Positions 1 to 12,698 of a stretch of DNA of 64,000 nucleotides are shown in pieces. The DNA is from Cyanoderma ruficeps. Taxonomy: Eukaryota > Chordata > Aves > Passeriformes > Timaliidae. The stretch spans positions 7,501,955 through 7,565,954 of the forward strand of contig VZDJ01000052.1 in the NCBI GenBank assembly GCA_008694505.1, written 5' to 3'. The notes below the pieces were generated by a model that saw only the letters and a list, made by a program, of their open reading frames with translations, was not told where the DNA came from and did not search any database. Numbering within the stretch: the first letter of the stretch is position 1; each line of letters starts with the position of its first letter. Both the position numbers and the translations under genes were made by a program.

Positions 1-1231
1 ATTCAGAGGCCATACTAGAGTCTTGAATTTTTGGTATAAAATTACTTGGCATGAGAATAACTAAAACCCATCCTTTTGTATTTATCAGGAAAACAGAAAC
101 AAGAACACTATTGTTGACAACTAAAAAACAAAGAACCTTGGACAGGAAATAGAGCCACTCCTGCTATGTGGAGGCCACCCAGAATAACCTGCTCTGCCTA
201 TCACACCACAGCTGGCTGACAGAGTACATGATATTACCAGTGTTGCATTACCTGATATTTATTTACCTAATGCCCACAATTGCTAAAAAAAAAAAAAGTT
301 GAATTTGGATTGCACAGTCTGATCTTTTTTCGCTTAAGTTTTCCTAACTTTCCTAGACTTCATTTGCTCCCTGGCCACTAAAAGAAAGGATTAGTGGAAA
401 TGTATTCACTGCCAAGTTTCAGAAAGCACTACTGTAGCTGTGACATCAAAAGGATTTCCAAGGAAAGGTGAGGATAAATGTAAATTCTTAACAGACTAAA
501 CAATGAATTTGGGGAAATATATATATACAAGCTATGATATTCAAACTTATATTAACTGAAAATACCTGTGATGCTCATGAGGAAAAAGATTCCACAAAAC
601 AGAAAACTAAACATTCTGTTCTCATCAAACACCACTGAGTCTTTGTCACAGGTACAGGAGCTAAACAATATGTATCTGACAACCTACATTGAATACAAGG
701 TTCAGCAGGAGCTTAGATCACTGAGAGCAGCAGAGCAGCACTCTGAGGATGCAAGAACCAGGCTTTCCTTCTTAGAAGGCTTTCTTTGATAATCCCTAGC
801 ACTAATTAAAGATTAGTGCATTGGTAGTCATCACACCTTCGTCTCAGCTACCTCCAACAACACTGCTCCATCTGGTGAGCATCATCCAGCTCCAATCTCC
901 TCTGCATTACTGGCTTATACCAGTCCAAGTCATTTAAAGTAATTAACATCCATCCAACAGCTAGTAATCAACGTATCCCGAGTATGTGAAAACAGACATG
1001 TATTTCCAATTCTGTGATTTAACACTGCTATTAATGCTGGAGACAAGGAGCCTGCTTACAGCTTGTGAATGAGATCAGCTGGTTTGAATTTAAGCACAGT
1101 AGCATTCATGCCTATGGCTGAGAAGGGGTTTTGGTTAGAGAACAGAACTGCTTTACTGTGTGCTGCTGGAACAAGGAATCCCTCAGCAATGCTCCACTGA
1201 CTGTGTATCAGCTCCCACCAGACACACATAC
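1..1231 (-). other. ACTR2: ACTR2 intron 3 (partial)
   Basis: This is non-coding sequence downstream, on the minus strand, of ACTR2 exon 3. It begins with the donor GTATGT directly after the exon. I searched the minus strand for the next expected ARP2 exon and did not find it, so intron 3 runs past the left edge of the window. A run of 14 A lies near 284-297. No other gene or clear mobile element is visible. Confidence 0.8.
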
Positions 1232-1447
1232 CTCCACAATCTTCTCCCTATTTTTAGTCGGATTCATGGGAGGCTCTGTGAGTAGTATTTTACAATTTTT
1301 TGTGTCAATATTAAGTTTTTCTGGTCCAAACGTGTAATCCCAAAGGTGCTTCATATCATCCCAGTTCCGGACGATGCCGTTCTCCATGGGATAATTCACT
1401 TCCAGCATCGATCGTAATTCACTGGCCTCATCACCAACCATCAGATC
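1232..1447 (-). CDS. ACTR2: ACTR2 coding exon 3
   Basis: The exon is 216 nt (72 codons, phase 0 at both ends) and encodes ARP2 residues 54-125. It runs from [20 protein letters not shown] to [11 protein letters not shown]. The acceptor is a TTTGACAG-type AG just before the GAT codon at 1447. The donor is GAG|GTATGT with the GT at 1231-1230. The exon covers part of actin subdomains 1 and 2, including the region matching the actin DNase-I-binding side. Conservation with vertebrate ARP2 is almost complete. Confidence 0.96.
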
Positions 1448-4400
1448 CTGTCAAATTTCAACACAAAAACATGTCAGTGTTCACAAAGTTTGTTTTACAA
1501 ACACCAAACTCCTCAAGAATGACAGTGAAGTGCTTCAGCCTGAGGCCAGATGTGCTCTAAAACAATGCTCACATTTTTGAAACATTTGCAGGTACTTAGG
1601 AGAGAAGTAGAATATATTTCATGGAATATTTAAATTTGGCTCTTACCCATCCCAAAGCTTTTCCAAAATAAACATTATTAATTTGATTTTTTTTCAATTA
1701 ACCTTAAGGAAACCAATAAACGCTGTTAGAGCTAGAGACTACAAAGACTTTGTAAGTACAGGTGTTTCTCCACTGACACCTCCAAAATTATTTGAACAAA
1801 TACTAATTTCTAAGAGCCGAGATGCAAAACAGCACATAAGGGTAGTAGGTGGGATTGGCAGAATATTTTTCCATGCATGTTGCAAATTTCTGTGCACAAT
1901 ACCAAAAAAGGAATAATGAGTGGTGAATAAGCATACCGAACAGGAGCAGAAGCAAATAAGAGATTATAAATTCCACACCAGACATTAAAAGAAACAATGG
2001 TTTACATATTGCCTGTGTCAATAGGGTGTGAAGAGACACATCTGAATACAAAATACAACCTCATCTGTTCCTTGCCAAAAGTCCCAAGCCAGAAACCCCA
2101 GCAATGCATTCTTGCACCAACACAACCAACTAATGCAATTTGTAGAGTCATTTCACACTGATTAAGCAATCTGTTTATTAACGTTAGTTATGCAAACATT
2201 GCACATTCAAATTAGTAACATCACATCTTCTCCTTTCCCACGTATTTCCCACAGGAAGTATGCACAGTAACATCGTATCTTTGCTCCTCATTATATCCCA
2301 CACTTTTCTAGAGAAGCCTAAACTGACTCACTTGTACTTAGGCTGTAAGAACATATTTCTAGGAACTATTAGCTCTGTGTCCATAATAATATTAATTGGA
2401 GAAAAAAAAAAAAGAAAAAAAGAAAAGAAAAGCCAGCTGCTTCATCCAAACATATGCCACGACAGTTTGCAGTTGCTGCAGCACAGTGGAAGTGAGGGTT
2501 ACTCAACCTACTGTTCAGTGCCAGGGAAAAAAAAAAAGATGGACAAGAAAAAAAATCTGGCATCTGGTTTATAATGCCTATTTTAGATGTCACCTAAGCA
2601 GTTGCTGTAGACTATATAAAAAAAGGAAGTTAATTGAAAATAGTTTAAGTGAAACCATTCCTCTTGCACCCCCTCTCCCTGACAAGGTGTTTTATTGGTT
2701 TTCCCTTGCACAGCAGATCACGCTTCAGCTCTCGACTGCACAGACGACAAAAGTCAAGACTCCAACACTTTCAATCGAAAGCACTCTGGTGAAACCATAC
2801 TATGAGAACTCCACCATGTAGCCACATTACTCATGAGAATTTAAGACAACACAAACTCCACCAGTTAGAAGAATCAGAAGGGGTTTTTTGTGCACTGCTC
2901 TTTGAGGCTCTGAGCTGCCCAACAGGACACAGCCCAGGAAAAGCCGCTATTCAAAGGTGCTGCAAAGTGAAAGTTGCACGAAACTTTCACATCCTTTTAA
3001 AACAAAGCTAAAGGGCAGAACAATTGTTCTCTCTTGAGAAATCAGCACTAGCACACTAACAAACACGTACACTTGGCAGTTGCAGAGGAAGAAGGACAAC
3101 ACAACCGAATTTGCTGAGAGGAATCAATATTGTTGCATCCAATGTTTCCACCACTTCAGTACTCAGTAATATCTAACTGAAATCTGAACATTTCTTCAAA
3201 CTCTTGGTTTGTGATGTTAAAAAGAGCAACTTCTAATGTTAAAGAGGCTGAGTTGATCTTTTGTGTTGATCTTTCAATGTTATTCTTGCATCTTGCAAAA
3301 CTACAGGTTACGTAGCATTTGAAAGCAATACATAACATATCCTCATTAATTAGTTGCCAGTAAACCAAAGCAATGAACAATGTCCAAAACAAGTATGTAT
3401 TCAAATGTAAAATGTAAGACAAGACAAAACAATGAATAGCATTTAAAAAATAACATAACAGCTACTAGGTCTCATCAAGCAAAAATGGTAAACAAAAAGC
3501 ACAGGGCCACCTCACTTACCATCATTTTGTTATTCTACTTCAACAGGTCAAGAAAGGTGAAGAAAAGGTAGAAGCAAGAAAGTCAGAAAAGGCCTAAATG
3601 AAATTCTCAAATTATTTTAAGTACACAGTAGAATTAGGCTGAAAAGAGATGCATGTACAGCAGGAAATGATCTGAGTTAGTTTAGTTAGGGCCAAACTAA
3701 CATTATCAGGACATCAGATTAAATTCTCTTTAGAGGAAGCTATTGCTACATGTCAGTGCCAAGTCATGTTTAGGCTTCCTAGACTGCAAACAAGATCAGT
3801 GCATCTGCCTACCTCTCATAAATAGGATTCTGTGTATAAATATTCTATAACAGTAGAGGTTTACCCTGGGCTAGGTGTATATCTGAACTAGACAAGACTC
3901 TGCACAGGACAATTGACCATAACTAGCTCTGACAATTGCAAAATTTAGATTTTTGTTTTAAAAATTCACGTAATATATCCAAGAACTGAAAACTACTCCT
4001 TAGTACTGATTTATTAATACCCCCCAAATCTGCTGCAGACTAGTAAATCAGTAAAAGCCAAGAACAGCATCTATGCTTCTGGTTTTAGTTGTGACTTTAA
4101 GCAAAATAATTGCAGTAATGACTGAATTCCTGAGTAGGAGAAAAAGCTATACCCTTGATGCTAGCTGAAATGAGAATCCATAAGGAATATATGGTTAAAG
4201 CAACTTGAAATTGGTAACTCAATGGATGATAACCACTGCTTTGATCAGCTTCCAGGCTCCTTCCACAGAGTTTCTGAATTTCACAGGAGAGCAGCCTTTC
4301 AAGGATAATTTTGAAAAGTTAAACTGAGAATCTTGTTGCCAGCTTCCTTTACTCAGTTTTAAAAACTTATCCCATAAGAACTCACAGTGTATGCCTAGAA

Positions 4401-7400
4401 TTAAAATTTGGCATAAAACTCATCTGCTCAAATACATTTTTTGGGGAAATCTGCAAGATTCTCACAAAGAAAAACAGCACTCACACTTAACAAGTCTCTC
4501 TACTGTATTATCCTACTGGGATACCCCAAAGTGTCTGTGGCAGGGATTGCTTCTCTTGATACACTGCTTCCTTAAAAAGGGTGACAAGCTGTTATAGTTA
4601 GATGATATAAAACCTCTAAAAAGAATCTAGATACAGTTTATGCTCTCTGAAATACACCAACATGATCCATGTTCAAGCAGAAGACCATCAAGGCATGCAA
4701 GAGGATTGTTTACAGGTTCTTTTGCTGATCTCACAGCAATTACCCACTTCTACCTCCTACCTTTTCAATGCAGCACTGTTATCTGTAACAATATTAAATT
4801 ATCAGATAATCAGAGGATACCAAAACTGGCAGGACAGGCTGTACTGAATCAGCTGGAAAGAACATATGACTTCAACAGTGAGATTTCATGCAAGAAAATT
4901 TTGGGGGGAGTTTAGACTCATGCAGTGATTTATAATTTCATAAAACCTTACCAGGACCTCCTTTAAGGAGGCTCCTCACATTAAGTTCAAGAAGATACCC
5001 AAAGAAATACCTCTCCCCAAATCTTACTACAGAATTATGTTTATGTTATCTGTCTCCTTACAAAAAAATCCTCTCTACTGGGAAAGATCTCTATCCTCTC
5101 AACTAAATTGTCCCAGCTGATATAAGGTGAAGCATTATTGAGATAGCAACAAGACAAACCCACAATCACATTTTGGGAAGCTCTAGAGTCTTTCAGCCTT
5201 TTGACTTCCTTGTATGGCCTTCTGCTACCACAACCATTTTACAGGAAGAAGCAGAAACCCAACAACTCAAGTTCTCCTTGTCAGCTACAGGGTTCGGAAA
5301 ATAAGGAACAAGACTGGACTGATTTTTTTGTTCTTCTTCCTAAACTGCTGCTCAGAACCAGTAAGGAAAGCAAAACTGAAATCCTGTGTATGTGTACCCT
5401 ACTCAACCTTGACTGGCCTAAGTGGGCCCTTCCACAGTCCTGCATTGCTGCCTCTGCTTCTCCCTCACTCCCCAGCTGGAGTTTGCACGATGGTCTAAGG
5501 CAGTCATTACTTTACTTGTCCAAGAAATCCCTCATTTTCAGCTGGATCAGCTCACTGAAGCAGCTCACAACATGCCTGCACAAGCAGCATGAGCAGCACA
5601 AGGTGAGAATTGTGTGGCTAGAAGCAAGAAGGGAGGATGTGACCACAGCAGGGCCAAGACATTTACCAAAGCCTATACAGCAGAAGCAACTCATAACGTT
5701 TCAAGTGTTACTCTCTAATTACAAAATAAGTGAAAAATTACAGCTCCCTGGACTTCAGAAAATGAATTCTCCAACAGTGGTTCTTCCCCCCACGTCTTGG
5801 AATACTGGCCCAAGACAAAGCAGCCTCTCCATCTCTAACTGGTGTGGAGCACCCACGTCCATCAACAGCGAAAGGCGAACGAAAACCATAGAAACAATGA
5901 AACGCAAACACAACCAAGGCTCAACATCTCATACAAGATCACAGATGATCAACTCTGAGTAGGAAGCAAACTGGACAGAAAAACCTGGAAGCTCCAGCAG
6001 CTCTTCAGCATTGTCTCAAAATCCCACAGTACAGCTTGGTGACAGTCAGTCACTTGTGTCTGATTTCTGCCTTCTAATCTTGACACCATTTGCACATTGG
6101 CATTGGAAGCCCCTTTTTGCCCAGAACCACTCGTGCCCTACCTGCTGCCTCCTCAGGTGAACTATCTGAAGGCCTCCAGTGCTTTAGATTACCCTCTTCT
6201 TAACTTTGTAGTTTGTGACATGCTAAAATCCAATACAGAAATGAATCAAGAGATACTGAAACAGCATAAAAGAGAGTTAAGGAAAGAACATTTCCAAACA
6301 TCACACAAGTCAAAAGCTGCCCTAAGTATTTTTATCTGTCAGAGAGAAATAACAATGAAAAAATTTACCTTGATTTCAATGTTTCCTACTTTAGCAGTTG
6401 ATCTTATAATGGGTCTTCCAACCAAAGCTGGAAAAATGTGCTCTGGAAAATTCGAGCCTGCATAGCCACATTTCACAAACTGAAAAAGAAGAAATCATTT
6501 TATTAGAATACACATTACTCCTGTTTACATATAGAATCCTGGTTTGGGGCAAAAAACTAAAGGTCCAAATTTAAGAGCATGTGCCCCACTGGAAACCAAT
6601 TTGATTTATACTCTCAAATCAATTTTACACATTTTAGATGATGCACAGATTTTTAAAACTGAATAAAAGTATTTTCCGGAATGTTTTCTGAATCAAGACT
6701 ATCATATTTCTGAGAAATTAATAATTACATTGTAAGGTGTAAAAGTGTCTGAATTTGGATTTCCTGCCACTCTATAAAGAAGTCCTCTAGCAACCTGAAA
6801 TCTGTAAGTTTGTAATGGATCACCTTATAATGAGTACTCAAAGAAACCTAATTAAATCACCTCTCCAATTAGAGCACACAGTAGCATAATGAATTACACA
6901 CCAGAAAAAGCCAGTGAATTCAAGTTTTACACTCTTGCAAAAAGTGCTCGAATGTGAACTAGCAATTCAGATGGATTTCTCCAAGTTTCACAATTCTGAG
7001 GGTTTCCTTTAAGAATAAAGTCTGCAGTAAAGACTTCTAAAACCAACAGCACAACCATAAGCTCAGACGATGGCAGTTCACACCAAACAGGATGCTCTGA
7101 AAGAGCGTTTGTTACCCAAATATATACAAAAGGAAGCTTTACATCACTGGGTTCCAAGATGGTATACACACTAAGAAGACAATGACAATTTACTGAACAA
7201 TTTAAAAACACATAGAATCGCTAGAGGAAGAAGTTCAGTTGTAAAATGTGAACTTTAAATGTGCCAGCAAGAAGTTCCAAGCTTAGTTCACAGGGATCAG
7301 CAAGTTATGCTCTTCAGCTATCCTATTTTGAGAGGATATTTTCATGTATCATACTCTGATGTTCTGACTGCAGCTCATACAGAGAAGACTCCTCTTTTAT

Positions 7401-10400
7401 TCTTGATGTGCAGTTGGTATACTGGATTACATTAACATGCAAGAACAAAACCATTTTCATCTGCAAAATGACCTGACCATTGAGGTGCAGCAGCAGCAAC
7501 CAGCACCATGGGATCTCTGAGGTGGGAGGGAACCTCAGGAGTCGTCTCATCCAACACCGGGCTCAAACCAGCTCAATTCTGAGCAGGTTGCTCAAGGTTT
7601 GGACCAGCTGGGTGCTGAGAGCCTCCAAGAACAAACAATTCAGACTCCTTGGGACCCTGCCCCAAAATGTAATTACCCACTGCAGGTTGTATTAAAAGCC
7701 ACCTGCTAGAATTTTCCAAATATTCCCACAATTTTCTGAAGCAAGGTCTGAAGGCTGCCACTGGAACAATTATCCCAGCAAAGAGTACAGCTAATTGTAG
7801 CTGAGAGGAATTCTGTCATTACGCTAACGGTGACATGGAAAGTCACTCGTGCTGTTGCTCATAATTATTCACCTTATTGCAGTAAAAAAGGGCACCTGTT
7901 GTGGAAAGAAATTTAGAGAGCCAGTTACAGAAAGAGCCAAGAGGTATTTTAATTAAAGCTGGGGTAATAGAGGGGAGAAGGCATTTTTATTTTGCTTTTT
8001 TGTGACCCCAGTTTCTTTCACTCCTCCAGTGCTTGCCCTCCAAAGGCAGAGTTGTTTGGAATACCTGAAGAATGACACTGTGTACACAACTCCTCTCACT
8101 TATTCTACTTCAAACCAGAAATACTCTGAAAAGGCAAGTATTTACCAATTCTTTTTGGTTATACTAAGGCCAGAGTTGTATAGATCTTATCTGTGAATTC
8201 AAGAATGCAGTGCTGGAATGAGAAACCAAAAAGCAGCCCCAGGTACCTCTGGATCACATACCTGAATACACCAGAGTATCAGAAGTAACAGGATAAGTAA
8301 TATCTAAATAGGTATTTACAATTTAAACTCCTGAAACACACCCTCAAGAAGCTCCACTACTCAAACTTTTAAAACCTGCCAAACCCTCAGTATTTATACA
8401 GCAACCCTGATGTATGCAACCAAAACAACTACTGCAGAAAAATCAGCACTTCTTGGTCAACCTTCTTGTTTTTTACTCCTTTAAAACACCTCTCAGAATC
8501 ACATACAACTACACTGACCTAGAAACTGCTGACCTACAAACCCACAAAAATTCTAACTATTTGATATGAATAGTAACTTCCAGCCTCTTTTTACATTAAG
8601 GCCTTGCTGGGAAATTAACTACGTCGGCAATTAACGAATCTTAGATTTTAAAAACAGACTGTCATTTTTCCAACCAGCCTAAAACTCCATCAAAACCAGA
8701 TTTAATTGATGTGAACTGCAATGATTAAACTTGGTAATTCACAGTCTGTTTCCCACCTTTCTGGCCAGAACAGGGAGCCTTAAAAATTACATTTTACAAA
8801 GTTTGATAGACTCTGCCATAGACAGAAAGGACAGAGTTTTAACTTGCCTTCAAATTTGAAATTTCCCTTTCCTGGCTGCATAAAAATTTAATGAAGAACA
8901 AATGAGCCTTCTTTGTCAGCTTCCCCATCAATGGGGGCATCCCCACTGTGGTATTCTCCCTGACATTACTCTGAATATTCAGTATGTTTGTGATGACCTA
9001 ACATTGCCTATCACAGCTGAAGAAGCAGGCTCAGTAAAACTACCAACAGGTAAACGCACAGATCTGTATAATAACAGATTTTGGATTCTTTTAGACTTTT
9101 TGAAGGGGTACAGGAAACATAAGATACCTCTCCCTTCTGCTCCTTACAGGAAATCCTTCAAAATCTTTAAGAAAACGTTATGAACTGCAGTAATCTGGAA
9201 CAGCTTCTCTTTTCTAAGGCCCAGCATTAAACACTCACTGTTCTGCCACTTTCAGTTTGAATCTCTCTAATTTAAGTGCAGTGCACTTGTTTCTCTTCCA
9301 CCTCTTGCTGTGCACACCCCTCACAGCAATTACTGAATAATTTCAGTGCAATGCTCATGTTTCCCACAATAACACAAGCACTCCATGAATTTACCCATTT
9401 CTGCAAGGACTTCATCATCATTTGTTTTTTTGCACACATTTGCTACACATTCAGAACGTTCTAAGAACAGCTATTTAGCCTGCCTGTGTGCAAAACCATA
9501 TATGTAAGAATTTTTACCATATATAGTTTCTTCTCCATTTCACTGTGGTTTTATACCGTGTCTTTCACTTCCTACTGAGTCATCAAACACCAAGAACTCG
9601 CATGTAGAAGTGTTCTTTCAAACCAAAAGAATGAGGAAGCTCACAAACACATCACGTGACTGGTTTTAAAATGAAGACTAATATTCTTATCAGATCTCTG
9701 TGCTTGATCCTTTCCACTGATGCAACCCTCAAACAAAAACCCTAAATACAATTAGAGCGATTTTACAGGGCAATAAGTAACTTTCTGTTCGGCCTCTATC
9801 AATAAAAACATCCACCTCTAAGGTTTTAGACCTTTGAGGTGCCATTGCCTGCCTCCCACACCACATGTTGCAAGAACTTCCTTCCAGCAGCTCACCTCTT
9901 CCCCAAAGACTGGCTGCAGCCTGACACATCAAAAGTCCTACTGCAGCCTAACAAGAACAGCGAATTTCAAAGACAAGCCTAATGCTAAAAATTCACCTGA
10001 TTTCTCCAAAGATTCTTCATTTTTTATCTATAAGATTTCTGACACCTGGCAAGAGGTTTAATTTCAATCATGCTTTTAAGCATGAGATATCAGAAATAAC
10101 TCTAAAACAAGACATCTCTCGTCACATAGGAAAAATATTATTACCAAAATATTGGTTTAACGATATAGAACTACTTGACATCTCCACCTGCAGCTGAGAC
10201 TCAAAAAGTTATACTGAATGGAATTTTTGTCCAGCTCGGTTATCCCAATCCTTGTTCAATTATCCCAAATCAACCTAAACATTTTGAGTTGACTGATTTA
10301 ACAATTACTGGTGACACTCTGCTCCCCCACCCAAAACCACACGAGCTGAAGTGACACAGTCCCCTCCTCTCGCACCATAAACTCCCCTTCCACTCTTGTG

Positions 10401-12103
10401 GTTATTTAAATCCTGCTGGTACAAGGCACGAGGGGAAAAATGTATGGATCCAAAGTGCCTCTGGAATTAACAGCAGGCAGATATATACCCTAGGTTGTAA
10501 AAAAATCTGCGTGTGGCACACCCAGCTTGGGAAATCTGATTGGAGCAATCGCTTTTACCCACCCCGTGTCACACCCGAGACCAGCCAAGGCACAACGCCG
10601 CTGTCACCACCGATAAACCGAACATTTTACAACCCAGTGATTGCTGCCATAGAAAGGGCCACACCAATGGATGGAGCTCTGAACTATTTCTTTTAAATCT
10701 GGGCTTCACAACAGGAATATTAAAGAAAAAAAAGAACAAAAAAATCTCAAACCAAAACCAAACAAACCAGAAAGCAGCTTCCATATCCCTTTGTAACAAG
10801 AAGATGCTATGTTTTCTTCTTCCCTTTTTCTAAATGACGGTGTAAGAAGTGCCCAAAGGCTCTGAACTCTAGCCCTACTAAAGATAATTTCTGCCATATG
10901 ATGGTTAACGAAGACATCAAAACTGTCAAATCCCTGAACTGTCCAATATGATGTTCTTCTTTCTGAACCATTCTAACAACTCCAGATGCTAACTGAAAAA
11001 CCCTTTCATTTAGGATGCTTAATCTCTAATAACACCATCCTTTGTCTCAACTATTCTTTCCAAGGCTTATCAAAAAAAACCCCAAAGAATTCTTTATTGC
11101 AAGCATCCATATTAAAAAAAAAATGGGTTTTTTTGTTTTTTGGGGGGTTTTTTTGCCATTCAAGAGATGCTAATGTACCACCACTTAAGGTAACTCTTCA
11201 CATAATATTGCTTTACTAGGGGAAACCTTATATTGCTAAAAAAAATTACCAAGGGGAAATATCCAGTGATAGCATCTGATCTCCTTCTGCTTTAAAATGG
11301 TATCTTTTTCACTTCCTGCCAAGGTGCCTCACAGCCTGACAAAAGGACGGATTTCCAGCGGGTGCCTGCACGCTTACGGAGGCCAGAAAAGGCAGAAAGG
11401 ATGGGGAGAAAACCTTTCATTAAAAAAACAAAGCCAATTCGGAGGTACGTGGCAGATCACAGAGGTATTAAGGAAAGGATGATGCTCTATTTTGAACAGC
11501 AGCTGCCAAAAAAAACCCACAAAAACACCTCCACAAAACCCCAACAACTAAACCCCCAAACATTTCCCTACCCGAATAATCCTGCAGACACAGGAGCCAT
11601 CCCGATTGCTCAATGCATAATACGCTCATTCAGAATTTTCAAAAATCGCTGTTTTTTGTCTAAACGCCCGTGGCTACACCGAGACTCGCTCAGGTCACGT
11701 AGAGCAATCAGGACATTGCCGGTAAAATCAGAACGCCGAGAGGACGGGGACGGGGGCGGGCACGGCAGCCCCGGCACCGCAGAGCGCCGGCGGTCCCCCC
11801 CCGGTTCGGGAACACGGGGACACCGGGCCGAGGGCCGCCGGCCGCCCCCGCCCATTCATTCCGCGGGCCCGCGCCAGCGCCGGGATGGCGGCCGGGCCCG
11901 GTGGCGGCGGCGGGGCCGGGCGGGCGGGCGCGGCCCGCGGGCGGTGCCGGCAGGAAGCCGGGCCGGCTCCGGGGAGGGGGGGGAATCGCCCGGCTTCCCC
12001 TTCCCCTCCGCCCCGGCAGCAGGGCGGGGTCCCGGCGCCGCCCGCAGAGACTCACCCCGGTGCCGTTGTCGCACACCACCACCTTCCTGCCCAGCGTGTC
12101 CAT
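1232..12103 (-). CDS. ACTR2: ACTR2 (ARP2), 5' part: coding exons 1-3, gene continues off the left edge
   Basis: ARP2 is an actin-related ATPase. With ARP3 and ARPC1-5 it forms the Arp2/3 complex, which nucleates branched actin filaments in the cytoplasm at the leading edge, on endosomes and in the nucleus. Three exons join in frame: 12056-12103 (residues 1-16), 6369-6479 (17-53) and 1232-1447 (54-125). Together they give the first 125 of about 394 residues. The first phosphate-binding loop of the actin fold, DNGTG, is at residues 12-16. Later diagnostic strings are [20 protein letters not shown] and [20 protein letters not shown]. All junctions are phase 0 with GT-AG borders and no frame damage. 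Residues 3-4 read T-L, where I recall S-Q in mammals. A conservative K stands at residue 103 of NIDTKNC, where I recall R. Head-to-head order with RAB1A agrees with vertebrate synteny. The remaining exons, about two thirds of the protein, lie outside the window. Confidence 0.96.
1448..6368 (-). other. ACTR2: ACTR2 intron 2
   Basis: This is a 4.9 kb AT-rich intron with a GTAAAT donor at its right end and an AG acceptor at its left end. It contains A-rich tracts near 2400-2440 and 2525-2555. A long open frame on the opposite strand (5201-5962) is listed separately. I see no tRNA, no clear mobile element and no additional ARP2 exon. Confidence 0.85.
5201..5962 (+). other. Unidentified 253-codon open frame inside ACTR2 intron 2, antisense to the gene
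   Basis: An uninterrupted ATG-to-stop frame of 762 nt lies on the plus strand inside ACTR2 intron 2. The predicted product is hydrophilic. It is Ser-, Lys- and Gln-rich, with no signal peptide, no obvious transmembrane helix and no domain I recognise. No convincing promoter or poly(A) signal is placed around it. Its length is unusual for moderately AT-rich intron sequence, but the composition does not look like a conserved protein. Chance, a remnant of a mobile element, or a lineage-specific transcript are all possible. Confidence 0.15.
6369..6479 (-). CDS. ACTR2: ACTR2 coding exon 2
   Basis: The exon is 111 nt (37 codons, phase 0 at both ends) and encodes ARP2 residues 17-53. It runs from [20 protein letters not shown] to [12 protein letters not shown]. 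The acceptor is TTCTTTTTCAG|TTTGTG and the donor is AAG|GTAAAT. It joins exon 1 (ending GGG, Gly16) without shifting the frame. Confidence 0.96.
6480..12055 (-). other. ACTR2: ACTR2 intron 1
   Basis: This is a 5.6 kb first intron. The donor GTGAGT at 12055-12050 lies in the CpG island and the acceptor is at 6481-6480. It contains a CR1 fragment near 7.5 kb and A- or C-rich low-complexity stretches near 10.72-10.78 kb and 11.50-11.57 kb. A T- and G-rich stretch lies near 11.12-11.15 kb. I see no other gene on either strand. Confidence 0.85.
7512..7690 (-). mobile_element. CR1-type LINE fragment
   Basis: On the plus strand the segment reads like the reverse complement of a CR1 3' region. There is a GGGAGGGAACCTCAGGAG block, then CTCATCCAACACCGGGCTC, a GAGCAGGTTGCTCAAGG block and GCCTCCAAGAACAAACAATT. 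That order and spacing are typical of avian CR1 copies. The copy is diverged, with no open frame, and lies inside ACTR2 intron 1. The subfamily cannot be assigned by eye. Confidence 0.5.
12056..12103 (-). CDS. ACTR2: ACTR2 coding exon 1 (start codon)
   Basis: The 48-nt coding part of exon 1 encodes [16 protein letters not shown], residues 1-16. The ATG is at 12103-12101 and the donor GG|GTGAGT follows at 12055. The start was chosen because it gives the known N-terminus of ARP2, running straight into the nucleotide-binding loop DNGTG. The exon sits inside the CpG island. Confidence 0.95.
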
Positions 12104-12213
12104 CGCTGCGACACCGACACGGCTCCGCCACCGGGACCGACACCGACCGCGACACCGGCACCGCCCCGACCTCCGCCGGGCCCCCCGAGCGCGCCGCCCG
12201 CCGCGCGCGCACG

Positions 12214-12220
12214 CCGGAAG
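12214..12220 (+). promoter_or_regulatory. ACTR2: ETS-family motif CCGGAAG in the ACTR2 promoter
   Basis: A CCGGAAG core lies about 110 bp upstream of the ACTR2 start codon within the CpG island. ETS sites close to the start are common in housekeeping CpG promoters. Occupancy is inferred, not shown. Confidence 0.35.
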
Positions 12221-12698
12221 CCGTCAGCGCGCGCCGCCCGCCCCGCCCGCCGCCCAGCCCCGCCCCCGTTGCCATGACGGCGGCGGCGGCGGGACACGGA
12301 CGACAAGGCGGCCCCGAAACCGAGTCCCCGAGGCGCCCCGAGCCTCCCCGAGGCGCCCCAAACCACCCCGAGGCGCCCCATCTTGCCAGGTCGGCGCTTT
12401 GTGTTCGTCTCCTACCGATGGCGAGGCGGGGATGGGTCACCTGAGGGGCCGCTCGCCTTCCCCCCTCACGCCGTCCCGTCCCCGCGGGGGTCTGTCTGCT
12501 CTCTCTCCTCGAAATCGGGCAGCTCTTAAGAGCTTCTAGTTGCCATGGATGTGTTGTGTTATTCCAGAGCTCGGCATCCCGGAAGAACAGCTCATGGCAA
12601 AGAGGGAAAAGGGATCAGAAGTCAGGAACAAACTGAGGTTTTTCCCAGGTTTTTCCCTCCATGCCATGAGCTGTGTCGGTCCACTATGAACAGCAGCC

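Larger units (their letters stand above)
11690..12420 (-). promoter_or_regulatory. ACTR2: ACTR2 CpG-island promoter and 5' UTR region
   Basis: GC content and CpG density rise sharply here against AT-rich flanks on both sides, and the island is centred on the ACTR2 start codon at 12103. GC-box-like CCCCGCCCC strings and an ETS motif lie upstream of the ATG (12104-12300). No TATA box is evident, as usual for a housekeeping gene with dispersed initiation. The transcription start cannot be fixed from sequence alone. Long open frames across this island on both strands are a side effect of GC richness. Confidence 0.75.

Noticed and set aside
11362..12444. 360-codon plus-strand open frame, and similar minus-strand frames, across the ACTR2 island
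   Set aside because: The sequence is GC-rich with few stops and a low-complexity Pro/Arg/Ala product. It overlaps ACTR2 exon 1 on the other strand.
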